A stretch of 64,000 nt of DNA, taken from Clonostachys chloroleuca (taxonomy: Eukaryota > Ascomycota > Sordariomycetes > Hypocreales > Bionectriaceae). Every line of letters begins with the position of its first letter. Within the stretch, counting starts at the first letter, position 1. Both the position numbers and the translations under genes were made by a program. The stretch lies in NCBI GenBank assembly GCA_037952775.1, contig JBANAY010000003.1:25420001-25484000 (forward strand). Direction: 5' to 3'. The notes below the pieces were generated by a model. That model did no database searches. It was not told where the DNA came from and saw nothing but the letters and a program-made list of their open reading frames with translations. Positions 24,701 through 37,779 of this stretch are shown in pieces.

Positions 24701-27700
24701 CAGCCGTACAATATGGCCTGGCGGCTATTCCATTGTCCGGTCCGTACAAGAAGCGCCTCGTGGCTGTGCTTTCCCTCGAGTCGCTTGCTGAAATCAAACG
24801 AGCTACTCCATCCGGAGAACTTCAAGTGCTCGGAAAGTTGGAAAGCTCGTCTCACCTCCGTGGAATTCAGGAGAGGGTAGCCGGACATCTGCCACCATAC
24901 ATGGTCCCGTCGAAATGGATTATCCTGGCTGATCTCCCACTCTTGCCTTCTGGAAAGCTAGATCGTCGAACTATCCTGAACTGGGTTGAGAATCTGGACG
25001 AGGCAACCCACCAATTGATCTCTGACACTGAGGAGAGCGCAGCAGTCTTGAGCAGAGATGCCACTGCACTGGAAACTCAACTTCGAGCTGCATGGGCCAA
25101 GGTTTTAGGCCGCGAAGTGGAGAAGATTCCATATAATCAGTCATTCTTCCAACTTGGAGGGGACTCGATTTCTGCTATGCAGATGATGTCTATCTGCCGC
25201 TCATCCAATATTGCTGTTTCTGTTCCACAAATCATGAAGAGCAAGTCTATCATAGAGCTTGCGAGCCACGCCACAGCAGTCGAGGACTTTGTCTGTGAAC
25301 AGGAAGAGGTTGGAACCACTTTCGAGCTGTCGCCCATACAAAAAGTGTATTTTAAGCACTTGGGAACCGGCTCGATACACTTCAACCAGAGTGTCTTTGT
25401 GGGCACTTCGCGCGCTGTTACAATGAAGGAGCTGACTACTGCCCTTCAAGGATTGATTGAAGCTCATAGTATGCTCCGGGCCCGATTTTCCATGTCCGAT
25501 GGTGTTTGGTCCCAGAGAATCACCAACGATGTTGTTAACTCGTACCGTATCCAAACCCACAAGGCCCAAGATATGAGCCTAGTCCCTGCCCTGATCGAGG
25601 GTAGCCAGAGGAGCCTTGACATCGTTAACGGTCCGTTAATTGCCGTTGATATCTTTGAAACAGACGACGAAGATCATCAAAGGATATCCATTGTTGCCCA
25701 TCATCTTATCGTGGATGTCGTTTCGTGGCATATTATCCTCGAAGATCTCGAATCGCTTCTGGCCAAGGACAACGCGCTCCTTGCAAAGCCATTCTCTTTC
25801 CAAACATGGAGTAGAATGCAATGGGAGCAAGCACTTGACTCGACGCCCCAAGAAGTATTCCCAGACTTAGAGACACCGCATGATGATCTCTCATATTGGG
25901 GTATGCAGGATGTGCCTAATGTGCACGGTGACGCCATATCGGAGACCCTTGACATTGATGCCCATCATTCCCTTCTTCTGTTGGGTGCTTGCCATCAAAC
26001 TTTCGAAACAGATATAGTGGATGTCCTCTTAGCATCACTACTCTGTTCATTCAAGCAGGCCTTCCCGAATCGCTCATCTATCCCATCAATCTTCAATGAG
26101 GGACATGGCAGAGAGCCTTGGAATGAGAAACTGGATCTGTCTCGCACCGTAGGGTGGTTTACTACTCTCTGTCCGGTTTTCCTACCGAAATATGTAAGCG
26201 AGCAGTCTGACATTCTTGATTTTGTTCAGTGGGTGAAGGACTTCAGGCGCAGGGTTCCTGGCAAGGGTCGACCCTACTTCACCCATAGCCTTATTTCACA
26301 GGGTGAAGAAGAGCCTCACTGGCCTGTGGAGATTGCGTTCAATTACTTGGGACATACACAAAAACTCGGGGATAGCAGCTCAGTCCTTAGATCCTTGGAT
26401 GGAACACTGCTAGACTCTGTCAGTTCTCAGTCGGACATTGGAGCCAAAGTCCATCGTCTTGCCCTGGTCGAGATATCAGCATCGGTGATTGATGGAAAGT
26501 TGAGCTTCAGCTTCTCTTTCAATAAGAATATGAAACATCAAAAATCAATACAAAGATGGATGACTCTTTGCAAGGAGAACATAGGCCGGGCGGTAGAGAA
26601 GCTTTCCAGCGCCAAATCTGGCCCAACCATGACTGCCTTCCCGCTTCTACCACTTGCCTTCCGTGGAGTCTCTGAAATTCAGGAGAAGCTCTCACAGTTG
26701 GGCATCGAGTCGTTGGACAAGGTGGAGGCTGCTTACCCGTGCTCTCCTGTTCAGCAGGGTATTCTATTCACGCAGATCAAAAATCCTGACCAGTACGCCT
26801 ATTCAATTACGTTTGAGGTGCACCCCACGCAATCAGGATCGGTTGTAGACCCTCGGCGTCTATCAGATGCCTGGCAGAGTGTAGTTCAACGACACAGCTC
26901 CCTTCGTACCATATTTGTATCCAGTCTACTGCAAGAGGGTATGATGGACCAGGTTGTTCTCAAGGAACATCCTGCTAATATTGTAATCTTGGAGTGCAAC
27001 GAGAATGACATGGCTGCTAGGCTCAGCACTCAAGCTGCCCTTGGGTTGCCCGAGAATCAGCCACCGCACCGCATGAGGATTTGCAAGACACCTCAGGGCA
27101 AGGTCATATGTGTGCTGGAGATGAGTCACGCTATTTCAGACGGCAGCTCAATGCCTATTCTCTTCAAAGATCTGGCGCTTGCTTACCAGGGGACCGTCCC
27201 CGAAAGCCGTCTGCCCGTTTTCCAGGACTACATTGCATACCTTCAAGGTCGCCCAAGTTCAAAGATCCTCACATACTGGGAGAACTATGTCATGGATATT
27301 GAGCCTTGTTATTTCCCAACGCTAAATGATGGTGTGACTGAGCCCAAGGTTCTGCGTGCCTTGGAGCAAGATATTTCTCACGCATTGGAACTCCAAGCTT
27401 TCTGCACCGATAACGGCATTACTCTATCCAACGTGCTTCAACTTGCATGGGCCCTTGTTCTGCAAACATACACGGGCATGGACGATGTTTGTTTCGGCTA
27501 CTTGGTCTCGTCACGCGATGCTCCTGTGCGTGGGATTGACGAGGCGGTTGGTGTTTTCATCAATATGCTTGTTTGCCGGGTTCAACTCAACCCGGCTACT
27601 GCCGTGGGAGATCTCCTTGGCTCAGTCCAGAAAGATCTCATGACCAGCATGGAACACAAGGAGGTATCGCTGGCCCATGTACAGCATAAGACGAAAAACC

Positions 27701-30700
27701 CAAATGCAGCCTTGTTCAACACGGCCTACTCCTTCCAGCGGCGCGCCGTGGCCAAGTCCATGGCCACAGGGCCACTCTCATTTGAGGTATTTGAGGCACA
27801 GGACCCTAATGAATACGATATAACAGTCAACGTCGAGGTCTGGGACTCTCAGGCAGAGCTTCAGCTTTGCTATTGGTCAGACAAGATATCCGATGCACAC
27901 GCCAGAAACGTCGCATCAACGTTCGATCAAGTTTTGAGCTCACTTGTTGCCTCTAAGCCACAGACGATGATTGGTGATCTCACCATGCTCAGCAATCATT
28001 GTTTGAGTCAGATTACATCCTGGAATCTCGAGCAGCCCAGCTATTTGGATCAATGCGTGCACCACATTGTCGACCAGAATGTCTCAGCTCAACCAACTGC
28101 TCCAGCAGTTGACGCTTGGGATGCGCAGTTCACTTACGCTGAACTTGACGTGGCAGCATCCAAACTAGCTCGATTCCTGGTTTCCCGCGGAATTAAGCCT
28201 GAAACTTTTGTTCCCTTATGTTTCGAGAAGTCTGCCTGGACAGTCGTGGCCATGATTGCTGTCCTCAAAGCCGGCGGCGCATTCGTCCCACTCGACCCGA
28301 CACACCCTCCAGAACGTATTAATTTCCTGCTTGGGAGTGTTTCCGCCAATCTGGTCCTCTGTTCACCGTCGCTTATTACCAAGTTTGAGGGCTATGGAAT
28401 CGACGCATTTGGTGTCGGGAACCATCTGCTGGCTCAAGCTCAGGAGCCATCCGAGGTTCAGGTCAACGTTGGCCCAACCAACCCAGCCTATATCATCTTT
28501 ACATCTGGAACAACCGGCTTACCAAAGGGCACAATCATCGAGCACGGAGCGTTTTCCACCGGCGCTATTGCACATGCCAAGGCTATCAAGATGACTGCTT
28601 CATCCCGGGTGCTGCAGTTTGCCTCACACACATTTGATGCCAGCATTATGGAGATCCTGAGCACATTGCTTGTCGGTGGTTGTGTTTGTGTCCCCAGCGA
28701 ACAAGATCGACTTAACGATTTGGCAGCGGTCATTAACCGATTTGACATAAATTGGACTCTGCTGACACCTTCAGTGGCAAACGTGCTCAAGCCAGGCAGT
28801 GTACCTAGCCTTAAGGTTTTGGTCACTGGAGGCGAGGCCATGTCAAGGGATCATATCCAAAAATGGGCTGACGAAGCTGTTCTAGTCAATGCCTATGGAC
28901 CTAGCGAGACGTCTGTTATTGCAGCAACCTCCACCAAGGTGGATGAGAACGGCACAGTGGTGGATCGGGAGCCAGCTACGATCGGACATGCCGTGGGAAG
29001 CCGCTGCTGGGTGGTTGATCAGCGCAACCATAATCGCCTCGTGCCCATTGGCGGTGTCGGAGAGCTCGTAGTTGAAGGTCCAATTGTGGCAAGAGGTTAC
29101 CTGAACAACGAGACAAAGACCAAGGAAGCCTTCATTGACCAGCCATCGTGGAGAGCGAGCATGAAGCTCTCTGGAGACCGGCTGGACAAGATGTATAAGA
29201 CCGGCGACTTGGTCACTTACAACTCTGACGGCTCACTCAGGTACGGAGGCCGTAAAGATACTCAGGTCAAGCTGAATGGTCAGCGAATCGAACTTGGAGA
29301 AATCGAGCATCATGTCCTAGTCAATCTTCCGGTAACTATACAGTCTGCGGTTGATATTGTTGTTCCGCAGAATAAAACTTCAGCCAAAGCCCTCGCCGTC
29401 TTCTTGACCATTGAGGGAGAGGAAGGCCAAGAAGTTGTTACAGATATAGACGAGACTCTTCTCCATGTCTCGGAATCATTCAAGAAACTCGCTGAAGATC
29501 TCAAGTCGAATCTCTTGGCCGCTCTGCCATCGTACATGGCTCCTACCTTGTACATCCCCCTCACAAGGATGCCATGGACTTTGGCTGGGAAGCTGGATCG
29601 TCAGAGATTGAGAGGTATTGTTCATCGTCTGTCACTCCAGCAGCTTGTGCCCTATAAGCTTGCCGTCGCCAGCAAGAAGAAGAAGCCCACCTTGCCCATG
29701 CAATGCAGACTTCAGAAGGTGTGGCAAAAGGTTTTGGGGCTCGACGCAAATTCTATCAGCATAGACGACAACTTCTTTAGGCTTGGTGGTGACTCTGTTG
29801 GTGCCATGAAGCTCGTCGCCATAGCCCGAAGCGAGAGGATAGCCTTGACCGTTCTCAATGTGTTTAGGCATCCGAAGCTGTCTGATATGGCAGCTTTCTG
29901 TACGCCCCTCGACCACTCAGCCACGACTTCGATAAATGCATACTCGCTGCTGCGCGATATATCCTCTGTCTCTAAATTACTTGACGAATTGTCAGGGCTC
30001 TGTGATGTTCCACAGGGTCAGATACAAGATGCCTATCCGTGCAGCTCGCTCCAAGAGGGTCTGATGACCTTGTCACTGCAGCAGCCCGGCGCGTATGTGG
30101 CCGAGAATGTCTTCAAACTGCCTTCAACGGTTGATCTGGATCGCTTCAAGATGGCCTGGCAAAAGACTGTCGATCAAGTTGACATATTGAGGTCACGCAT
30201 TGTCAACTCCACATCATCCAAATTCTACCAGGTAGTTCTTCAGCCACAGCCATTGAGTTGGAGCCATGTAACAGATATGTCCTCGGCAATTGGCCGCACG
30301 AGCCAAGTTCCCGGACGCAATGGTGGGCAATTGACCCAGTACACTCTTGTTGAAGAACCCGAGTCAGGCTCAATCTTCTTCGTATGGGCAGTGCACCACG
30401 CGCTCTACGACGCTTGGAGTATGCCAGCCATGATCGACATGGTTGAAAAGTTCTACCTGCAAAACGGTGCCAATCCGAACCTTCCCAATGTACCTTTTGT
30501 CAACTTCGTCAATTATTTATCGAACGTGGATGTCGAGGCATCCAACAAGTACTGGGAGGCTAAGTTCAGTGATGCTTCTCCTTCTCATTTCCCCAGTATC
30601 TCAACTGCCACGGCGGTGCAGAATGAATCATCTCGTGCCACTTTGAAGCACACTGTTCAATACCAAACTGACGATGCCAACATTGACATTACTATCCCCA

Positions 30701-33700
30701 CGTTTGTCCGCGCCGCGTGGGCACTTGTGGTGGGTTCTCAAGCTGGTACGGATGATGTCGTGTTCGGAGAGACACTGTCTGGCCGTGATATCGTCCTGGA
30801 CGGCGTAGGTGATATCCTCGGTCCAGTACTGACCACTGTACCGACCAGGGTCATAATTGATAGGCAATCAACCATTGAAGATTTCCTCAAGGCGATATAC
30901 GACCAGGCCGCGGAGGTCATCCCGTACCAGCATGCTGGGCTTCAAAACATCAAACGTCTTGGGACAGCCATGGCAGAAGCATGCAATTTCTCCAACCTCC
31001 TGGTCATCCAGGCTGCTGAAGAATCCTCTCCTCAATCTCAAACGATGCATCCAGTAGAAAGTACACAAGTCGAAGACTTCTTCACCTACCCTCTCGTTGT
31101 GGAATGTGCTATCGAGGCTCAGAGCCTGGTATTGACCGTTCATCATGATGAGGCAGTGCTTAGCAGCTGGCAAATGGAGCGCATTGTTTATCAATTTGAC
31201 ACGTTGGTGAAGCAGCTCATGAGCGAATTCCAAGATCCAGCTCGGAAAATGTCAGACCTTAATCTCTGTAGTCCCCAGGATCTGCAAATTCTCAAAGGTC
31301 TCAATAGCTTTGCTCTAGAATATGTCGAGGAGACCATTCCAGCGTTGTTCCTCAGCGTCGCCGCTCAAAACCCCGAGGCCACAGCCATTCACGCTTGGGA
31401 CGGAGAAATCAGCTACGAAAGTGTCCGAGCGTACGCAATGCGTCTGTGCAAGTTCATGATTGACCGTGGTATTAAGTCTGAGACGCTCATCCCGTGCTGC
31501 ATGGACAAGTCCATCTGGACCACGATATCCATGATGGCAGTCATGCTTGTGGGAGGTGTCGTGGTGCCCTTGGATCCCGCTCATCCTCCTTCACGCCACG
31601 CCGAAATTGTTCACGAATGCCAAGCACCCATGGTGTTGTGCTCAGTTCAACATCGTGAACGCTTTTCAGGATTAGGGGTGGAAGTAGTAGCTGCTGACAG
31701 CGCCATGTACAACATCACCCTATCTTACCAACGTGATGACGATATCCAGTTGCCTACAGTGCGACACACAGATGCTGCTTTCGTGATCTACACGTCTGGA
31801 AGTACCGGAAAGCCGAAGGGTGTTATCATAGAACATGGCACTTTCTGCTCAAGCTCCAAAGCGTGGATGAAGCATATGAATCTTACCTCTTCCTCAAGAG
31901 TGTTCCACTTCGCATCATATGCTTTTGATGTAGCTATGGGAGAAACACTTGGAGTTCTCGCAAGGGGTGGCTGCGTATGTATCCCGAGTGAGGAAATGCG
32001 GACAGGCGATCTCTCGGTTGCCATGAACTCTTTGCGATCTACATGGGCTTTCTTGACACCCTCAGTCGCCAACATCCAGGATCCGTCATTATTCAACACT
32101 TTGCAAACTCTGGTCTGCGGTGGTGAACCTCTAACTGCAGAGACAATCAAAGTATGGGCCGATCATGTCACCTTGATGAACGGCTATGGCCCCGCCGAAT
32201 GTACAGTTTTCTGTATGATGAGTGAACAGGTCTCGGTGGACAAAGACCACACTCATATTGGACATGCCATGGAAGGCGGCCATGCTTGGATCGTTGACCC
32301 CAGAGACCACAACATTCTTTCACCTCTAGGCTGTGTGGGAGAGCTTCTCATCAGCGGGCCCATTTTGTCTCGTGGGTATCTGAACAATCCCGAGAAGACC
32401 AAGGAATCTTTCATTGAGAATCCTACTTGGGCTCCCTTGGTCGCAGATCCACTCGATACTCGGCCTATGCGACTATACAAGACTGGCGATTTGGTTCGAT
32501 ATCGCTCTGACGGAAAGATGGCAATCCTGGGCAGAAAGGACCTCCAAGTGAAGATTCATGGCCAGCGACTAGAGCTAGGAGAGATAGAAGCGGCTCTGGA
32601 TGCTGACATCAACGTCCGCCACGCTCTTGTTAGTTTACCCAAGTCCGGGCTGTGCAAGGGTCGTCTTGTGGCTGTCATCTCTCTCCATTCTCTTGCCTCC
32701 GTCGATCCATTGATGATCTCTCCGGATTGTGTCTTGATCTCTGATTCTCAGATGGAGGCTTCCCGAGCAGAAGTCGCTGCCATTCAAGAGCGCCTGTCCG
32801 AGACCCTTCCTCCTTACATGGTGCCAACGTCCTGGTTTGTGGTCAAAGATGTTCCACTTTTGGTATCTGGAAAACTAAACCGGCCTCGAGTTCAGTCATG
32901 GGTCGCTACCATTGACCTTGAAGTGTACAAGAAGTCAGTAAGCTTCGAACACAGCGACGATCTGAGCGAGCCCGAGACATTCACTGGTCAGCTCCTCAGA
33001 CGTATCTGGTCGTCCGTCCTCAACATGCCGGCAGAGACTCTGCCCACCAACCAGTCTTTGATCAATCTAGGTGGCGATTCGATCACCGCTATGCAGATTA
33101 TGACTCTATGCCGTGACCACTCCATCAAACTGTCACTACACGAGATCATAAAGGGCAAATCAATCACAGAATTGGCTGAGTTTATCCACAGGGAGAACCG
33201 TCATGTTCAATCATCAACTGCCGGGAATGAGGAAGAAATGGACCGAGCATTTGCGCTCTCGCCCATCCAACAGCTGTACTTTAACAACAGCTCTGATCAA
33301 ACCCGCGGTGACCAATTCAACCAAAGTCAGCTGTTGTTAATCAATGACCATATCGAAAGCGAAACATTCGAGACTGGAATCCAAACACTTGTCAAGAAGC
33401 ACTCGATGCTTAGGTCTCGTTTTACACGGTCTCAGGATGGAGAGTGGATGCAATTGATTTCAGCAGATATTCCGACATCGTACAAGTTCCAGGACCACAC
33501 CATTGAATCAGATTCAGAGATGACTTTACTAGTATCAAGCAGCCAACGAAGCATTGACATCAGTTCAGGACCACTATTCATCGTCGACTTGTTCAATCGA
33601 CCTGGAAAACCTCAAGTCGTCTCCCTTATCGCTCATCATCTCGTAGTAGATATTGTCTCATGGTTCAACATACTTCGAGATTTGGAAACCTTCCTCAGCG

Positions 33701-36700
33701 GACCCATTCAGGAGATTTCTAAGCCATATTCGTTCCAGTCGTGGTGCGCTTCCCAAGCCGCGCATGCAAGCCGATCACAAACGAAGGGTTCCAGTGTGCT
33801 TCCTTTCAGCATCCAGCCTGCTGACTTTGGATTCTGGGGTATGGATGGTGCTAGTAATAGTTACGGAGAAGTGACCAGCCAGTCGTTTGTGGTTTCAAAT
33901 CCCGAAACCGTCGCCCTTGCGTTGGATGGCTGCCATGAGCCCATGAGAACAGAGCCTCTCGATCTGTTCATCTCGGCTTTGTTGCAATCATTTGGCCTCG
34001 TCTTCAATGAGAGGAAACTACCAACAATTTTCAATGAAGGCCACGGCAGAGAGGCTTGGGACAATTCTATTGATATCGCGCAAACTGTGGGTTGGTTCAC
34101 TGCACTCTGCCCAGTACATATTTCTCTCGATGACAAGGAAGACGAGCTTGAATCAATCTGCAAAGTAAAAGATTCTAGAAGGAGTATACCAGACCACGGG
34201 CGACAGTACTTTGCCCATCGCTATCTCACCGAGAGAGGAAGACAAGATTTCAGAGATCATGAGTCAATGGAGATAATGGTCAACTATCTTGGCCGCACGC
34301 GCCAGCAGAGCAAGGTGACTTCCTTGCTCGAGCCATTCGACTATCAAAAGACAGAAGAAGAAGAGAGACTTGTTTCCGACGTTGGGTTGGATACAAGACG
34401 TCTTGCTCTCATTGAGATATCTATCTCTGTCACTGACGAGGGAATCAAGTTTGCATTCCTTTACAACAAGCACATGCGTCACCAAGATCGTATCACTCAA
34501 TGGATTTCGAGTTGCAGATCAGCTCTTGTCGCTACTTCCGAAAAGCTGAGTCAACTTGGTGCCACACCCACATTGAGTGATCTCCCGTTGCTGCCAGTCA
34601 ACTACACTGAACTTCAAAAGCTTGTCAGAAAATCTCTTCCAGCGGCGCATATCACCAACTTCGGAGAGGTTGAAGATATCTTCCCTTGCTCACCTATGCA
34701 GGTGGGTATTCTCCTCAGTCAAATCCAGGATCCTGGTAGATATCTCTTCCACACTGTTCTGGAGGTCGTTCCAGCGCCAGATAGCGGCAAAGTCGATGCC
34801 AAGAGACTATCCCAGGCTTGCAAGGAAGTGATCAACCACCATGCGGCTTTGCGAACAATATTTATCAACAGTGTCTATCGTTCCGGTACCTTTGACCAGG
34901 TGGTCTTGAAACCTTGTAACACCAGAGTCCGCCTGATCCGGTGCCGAGAAATTCAGGTGATGGCAAAACTAAACGGCGTATCCCTGGAAGAAACAAATAA
35001 GCGTTCTGGCCCACAACTACCTTACCAAATTACTATCTGCCAGACTCCTCAAGGAAAGGTCTTTATGAAAATGGAGATGAATCATGCTATTACGGATGGT
35101 GCTTCAACTTCACTACTGATGCACGACATCACAAGGGCTTACGACAACACATTCTCTGATGCCAAGTCCCGTTCCTACAAAGAGTACATCAAGTATATCA
35201 GCACGCAGTCGACTGAAGAAAATCTTGGATTTTGGATGACATATCTCAGGGGAGTGCAGCCTACAGATTTCCCAGCCTCTGCTCAAGATCCTATCGGAGA
35301 AAGAACACTAAACTCCGTGGAAGTTGATTTCGAGAGCTTTGCCCAACTACATTCTCTCGCCTCAAGCTACGGCGTCACCTTATCCAGCGTGATCTTAGTA
35401 GCTTGGGCTCTTGTTCTCCGTAAATATACGAGATTGGAAGACCTCTGTTTCGGATACCTTGCCTCCGGGCGCGACGCGGAAGTCGACGGAATTGACGACA
35501 TCATGGGACCCTTTATCAACATGCTTGTCTTCCGCTTCCGGTTCGAGCCCCATATGCGCCTGAAAGAACTTCTTGATGGCGCACAGGAAGATTACCTTGC
35601 GAGCCTGCCTCATCAACATGTTTCTCTGGCTCGCGTCAACAATGCGCTCGGATGGACTAAGCGCAGGCTATTCAATACCGCTGTTTCAATCCAAAATTCA
35701 AGTTCAGCGGGTAACTCTGCATCAGCTTCCCTTAGTTACGAGCCGGTCGAGGCACATGATCCTAGCGAATATTCTGTCACAGTCAATGTAAATACCGCTC
35801 GAGAGGATGAGGGTATCTTGTTCCGATACTGGTCCGACGTTCTGTCTTCGGACCAGGCCGAAGATCTTGCAGAGTCGTTTTCAGAATTGCTTCATGATTT
35901 CATCGAACACGCTGAGGACAGCATCTCGCGCTTGCGTCTCTTCCAAGGATTATCGACGCCCAGTGATGACAGCCTGAGCACCCCTGACACCGTGGAAATG
36001 TGGTCGCCAGATCAAAAGGCGATTGATACGAAGCCTCTCTCGGCTACTAACCTAACCACTAACTTGGAAAATCTGCGTTTCTCGGCCACCAAGAAACTTG
36101 ATCATCTGACCCGTCTTCGAGAATTGCTATCTGATAAGCTGTCGGCAGTGTGGAAAGAAACCCTCAGCCTTGGTGAGACTGCCATTGCATATGAGGATAG
36201 CTTCTTCGAGCTTGGGGGAGACTCTATCATTGCAATGTCAATGGTTGGAATTGCGAGGGAAGCCGAAATGTCCCTGACCGTTGCCGACATTTTCCAGAAC
36301 GCCACTTTTGGAGAAATGGTCGAGTGCTTACTAGAAAAATCTGCCGAAGAATACGAGCCATCGTCAAGCGACGATGAAACTTACTACTCTAAGAAGGACA
36401 GCAGGGCGGGTGACGGAGACTCCTACGAGCCCCTATCTTTGGTGGATCAAGAAGATGTCGAGAACTTTATTCGCGATTGCATATGTCCCATTGCTCGCGT
36501 GTCTCGAGCTACCATTGTGGACGTGCTTCCTACGACAGACTTCCAAACACAGTCCATCGAAGGAAGTCTTCTCGATTCACGCTGGATGTTGAACATGTTT
36601 TACTTGGATGGCTCTGGTCATCTGGACATCGGACTACTCCGGGAAAGTGTCGCCAACATTGTGGCAACTTTCGATATCCTTCGAACCGTCTTCGTCCCTC

Positions 36701-37779
36701 ATGGAGATGAGTATCTTCAAGTTGTTCTCCGGCAACTCCAGCCAGACTTCAGAGTGGACACCGAAGTTGAAGACATTGAGCAATATACCAAGTGCCTTGA
36801 GCAAGAAAATCTTCAGGAGACACCGAGACTGGGTGAATCATACGTGCGCTTCATAGTGGCACAAGCCAAGTCATCCAGCCACCATAGGATCTTCCTGCGG
36901 ATTTCCCACGCGCAGTATGATGGAGTCTGCTTCCCAACCATTCTCCAAGCATTAAAAGACTGCTACGAAGGGAAACCAATTATGCCAACACCTCCATACG
37001 CAAGCTACGTGCACGGTGCATTGGGTAAAATCACTTCCCAGCATTACGCGTACTGGAAAAAACTTCTGGAAGGATCTAGAATGACGGATGTTGTTCAGAG
37101 AGACCGTACAACACTAGCCACGCGCCCAATCAAGGTCTTGAAGCAAGAAGTGTCAAGTCACTCGCTAGCCTCTTTGAATATCACTACTGCCACCGTCATC
37201 AAGGCGGCGTGGTCTCAGATCTTGGCACAGATTACAGGAACGTCAGATATCTTGTTCGGTCATCTCATTAGTGGTCGAAACATTACCGATGTGCCTGGAA
37301 TTGAGAGTGTCGTGGGCCCCTGCCTTAATATGGTTCCAGTTCGCGTGCCTCTCCAGGCTTCGTGGACTGTGATTGACCTTTTGCGATACATTCAAGGACA
37401 ACAAGTAGACAATATGGCTTATGAATCTCTCGGATTCCGCAAGATAATTGAAAAGTGTGCTGACTGGGGTCAAGAACGCACTGACAAGAACTTTTCCACC
37501 ATTGTTCAACACCAAAGCATGGCCCAGACAGGTGGCTTGACGATAGGTGACAACTCATACACCGTTGGAGCGCTCTCTTCTCAAGTAGATCCCGCTGATT
37601 TCAGCGTCGTTACTACACCCAAGGGTACTGATAGAATTGAAGTCTGCTTGCTCTATGCGCAAGATGACCACATCTCTCCGTTATTTGCTGGAAAGGTTTT
37701 CGATACTTTATGCAGGACGATTGAGCTCTTCTCTTCGAAACCACAGAGTTTGTTGTCGATTGGACAGGCAGAATTTTGA
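14822..37779 (+). CDS. NRPS4: Six-module non-ribosomal peptide synthetase, NPS4/NRPS4 (fusahexin-type) architecture, one frame break
   Basis: Giant intronless gene, about 7,652 aa if the single frame break at 17008-17012 is disregarded. As sequenced it is two frames, 14822-17020 (732 codons) and a long one ending 37779. Order by visible core motifs: truncated N-terminal C-like region, A1-T1-E1, C2-A2-T2, C3-A3-T3-E3, C4-A4-T4, C5-A5-T5-E5, C6-T6, terminal C. All six T domains have (L/V)GGDS; phosphopantetheine serines are near 17284, 21904, 25165, 29794, 33079 and 36223. All three E domains have HHLxxDxxSW, EGHGRE and NYLG. Epimerases in modules 1, 3 and 5 and a last module without A predict an alternating D/L hexapeptide, in which one A domain serves twice, cyclised by the terminal C domain. 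I know this order from the NPS4/NRPS4 family: fusahexin in F. graminearum, with roles in surface hydrophobicity reported for homologues. The actual residues cannot be predicted. The symbol is a family label. Confidence 0.93.
17008..17012 (+). other. Frame break in NRPS A1 (run of five C)
   Basis: The 14822 frame ends at the TGA at 17018-17020, immediately after the run. The next frame, open from 17017 to 37779, starts inside the motif that in modules 2-5 reads YMVP or YMAP just before the A10 region. The conserved motif straddles the run, so a one-base loss in a homopolymer is the simplest reading. There is no room for an intron. Confidence 0.8.
18840..22030 (+). other. NRPS module 2: C2-A2-T2
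   Basis: C2 starts at DAYPCSPMQSGLL (about 18862) and has the His motif SHVIMDGTS near 19262, the form seen here after each epimerase (DCL-type). A2 has IYTSGSTGQPKG near 20635 and hand-aligned code D-N-A-I-A-G-C-V-N. T2 Ser is at 21904. There is no E domain, so the residue should stay L. Confidence 0.85.
22070..26640 (+). other. NRPS module 3: C3-A3-T3-E3
   Basis: C3 starts at DILPCTTLQQGLM (about 22138) with HHVLYDGW near 22500 (LCL-type). A3 has IFTSGTTGKPKG near 23880; code D-A-M-L-V-G-A-V-V. T3 Ser is at 25165. E3 has HHLIVDVVSW near 25700 and FNEGHGREPW near 26095. The third residue is expected in D form. Confidence 0.85.
26690..29930 (+). other. NRPS module 4: C4-A4-T4
   Basis: C4 starts at AAYPCSPVQQGIL (about 26731) with SHAISDGSS near 27127 (post-epimerase form). 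A4 has IFTSGTTGLPKG near 28496; code D-A-M-L-V-G-A-V-I, one conservative change from A3. T4 Ser is at 29794. Confidence 0.85.
29960..34570 (+). other. NRPS module 5: C5-A5-T5-E5
   Basis: C5 starts at DAYPCSSLQEGLM (about 30030) with HHALYDAWS near 30395; Ala replaces the usual Gly after the catalytic-motif Asp, a variant I have seen in fungal C domains. A5 has IYTSGSTGKPKG near 31790; code D-V-G-L-V-G-G-V-F. T5 Ser is at 33079. E5 has HHLVVDIVSW near 33634 and FNEGHGREAW near 34033. Confidence 0.85.
34600..37779 (+). other. NRPS module 6 without A domain (C6-T6) and terminal condensation domain
   Basis: C6 (DIFPCSPMQVGIL near 34675; NHAITDGAS near 35083) passes through a Ser/Thr-rich linker (about 35940-36110) directly into T6 (Ser at 36223), with no adenylation motif between. 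T6 must be charged by another A domain. After an acidic linker, a last C domain (about 36510-37700, SHAQYDGVC near 36904) ends the protein. Terminal C domains release fungal peptides by macrocyclisation, and no thioesterase or reductase is present. Confidence 0.85.
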
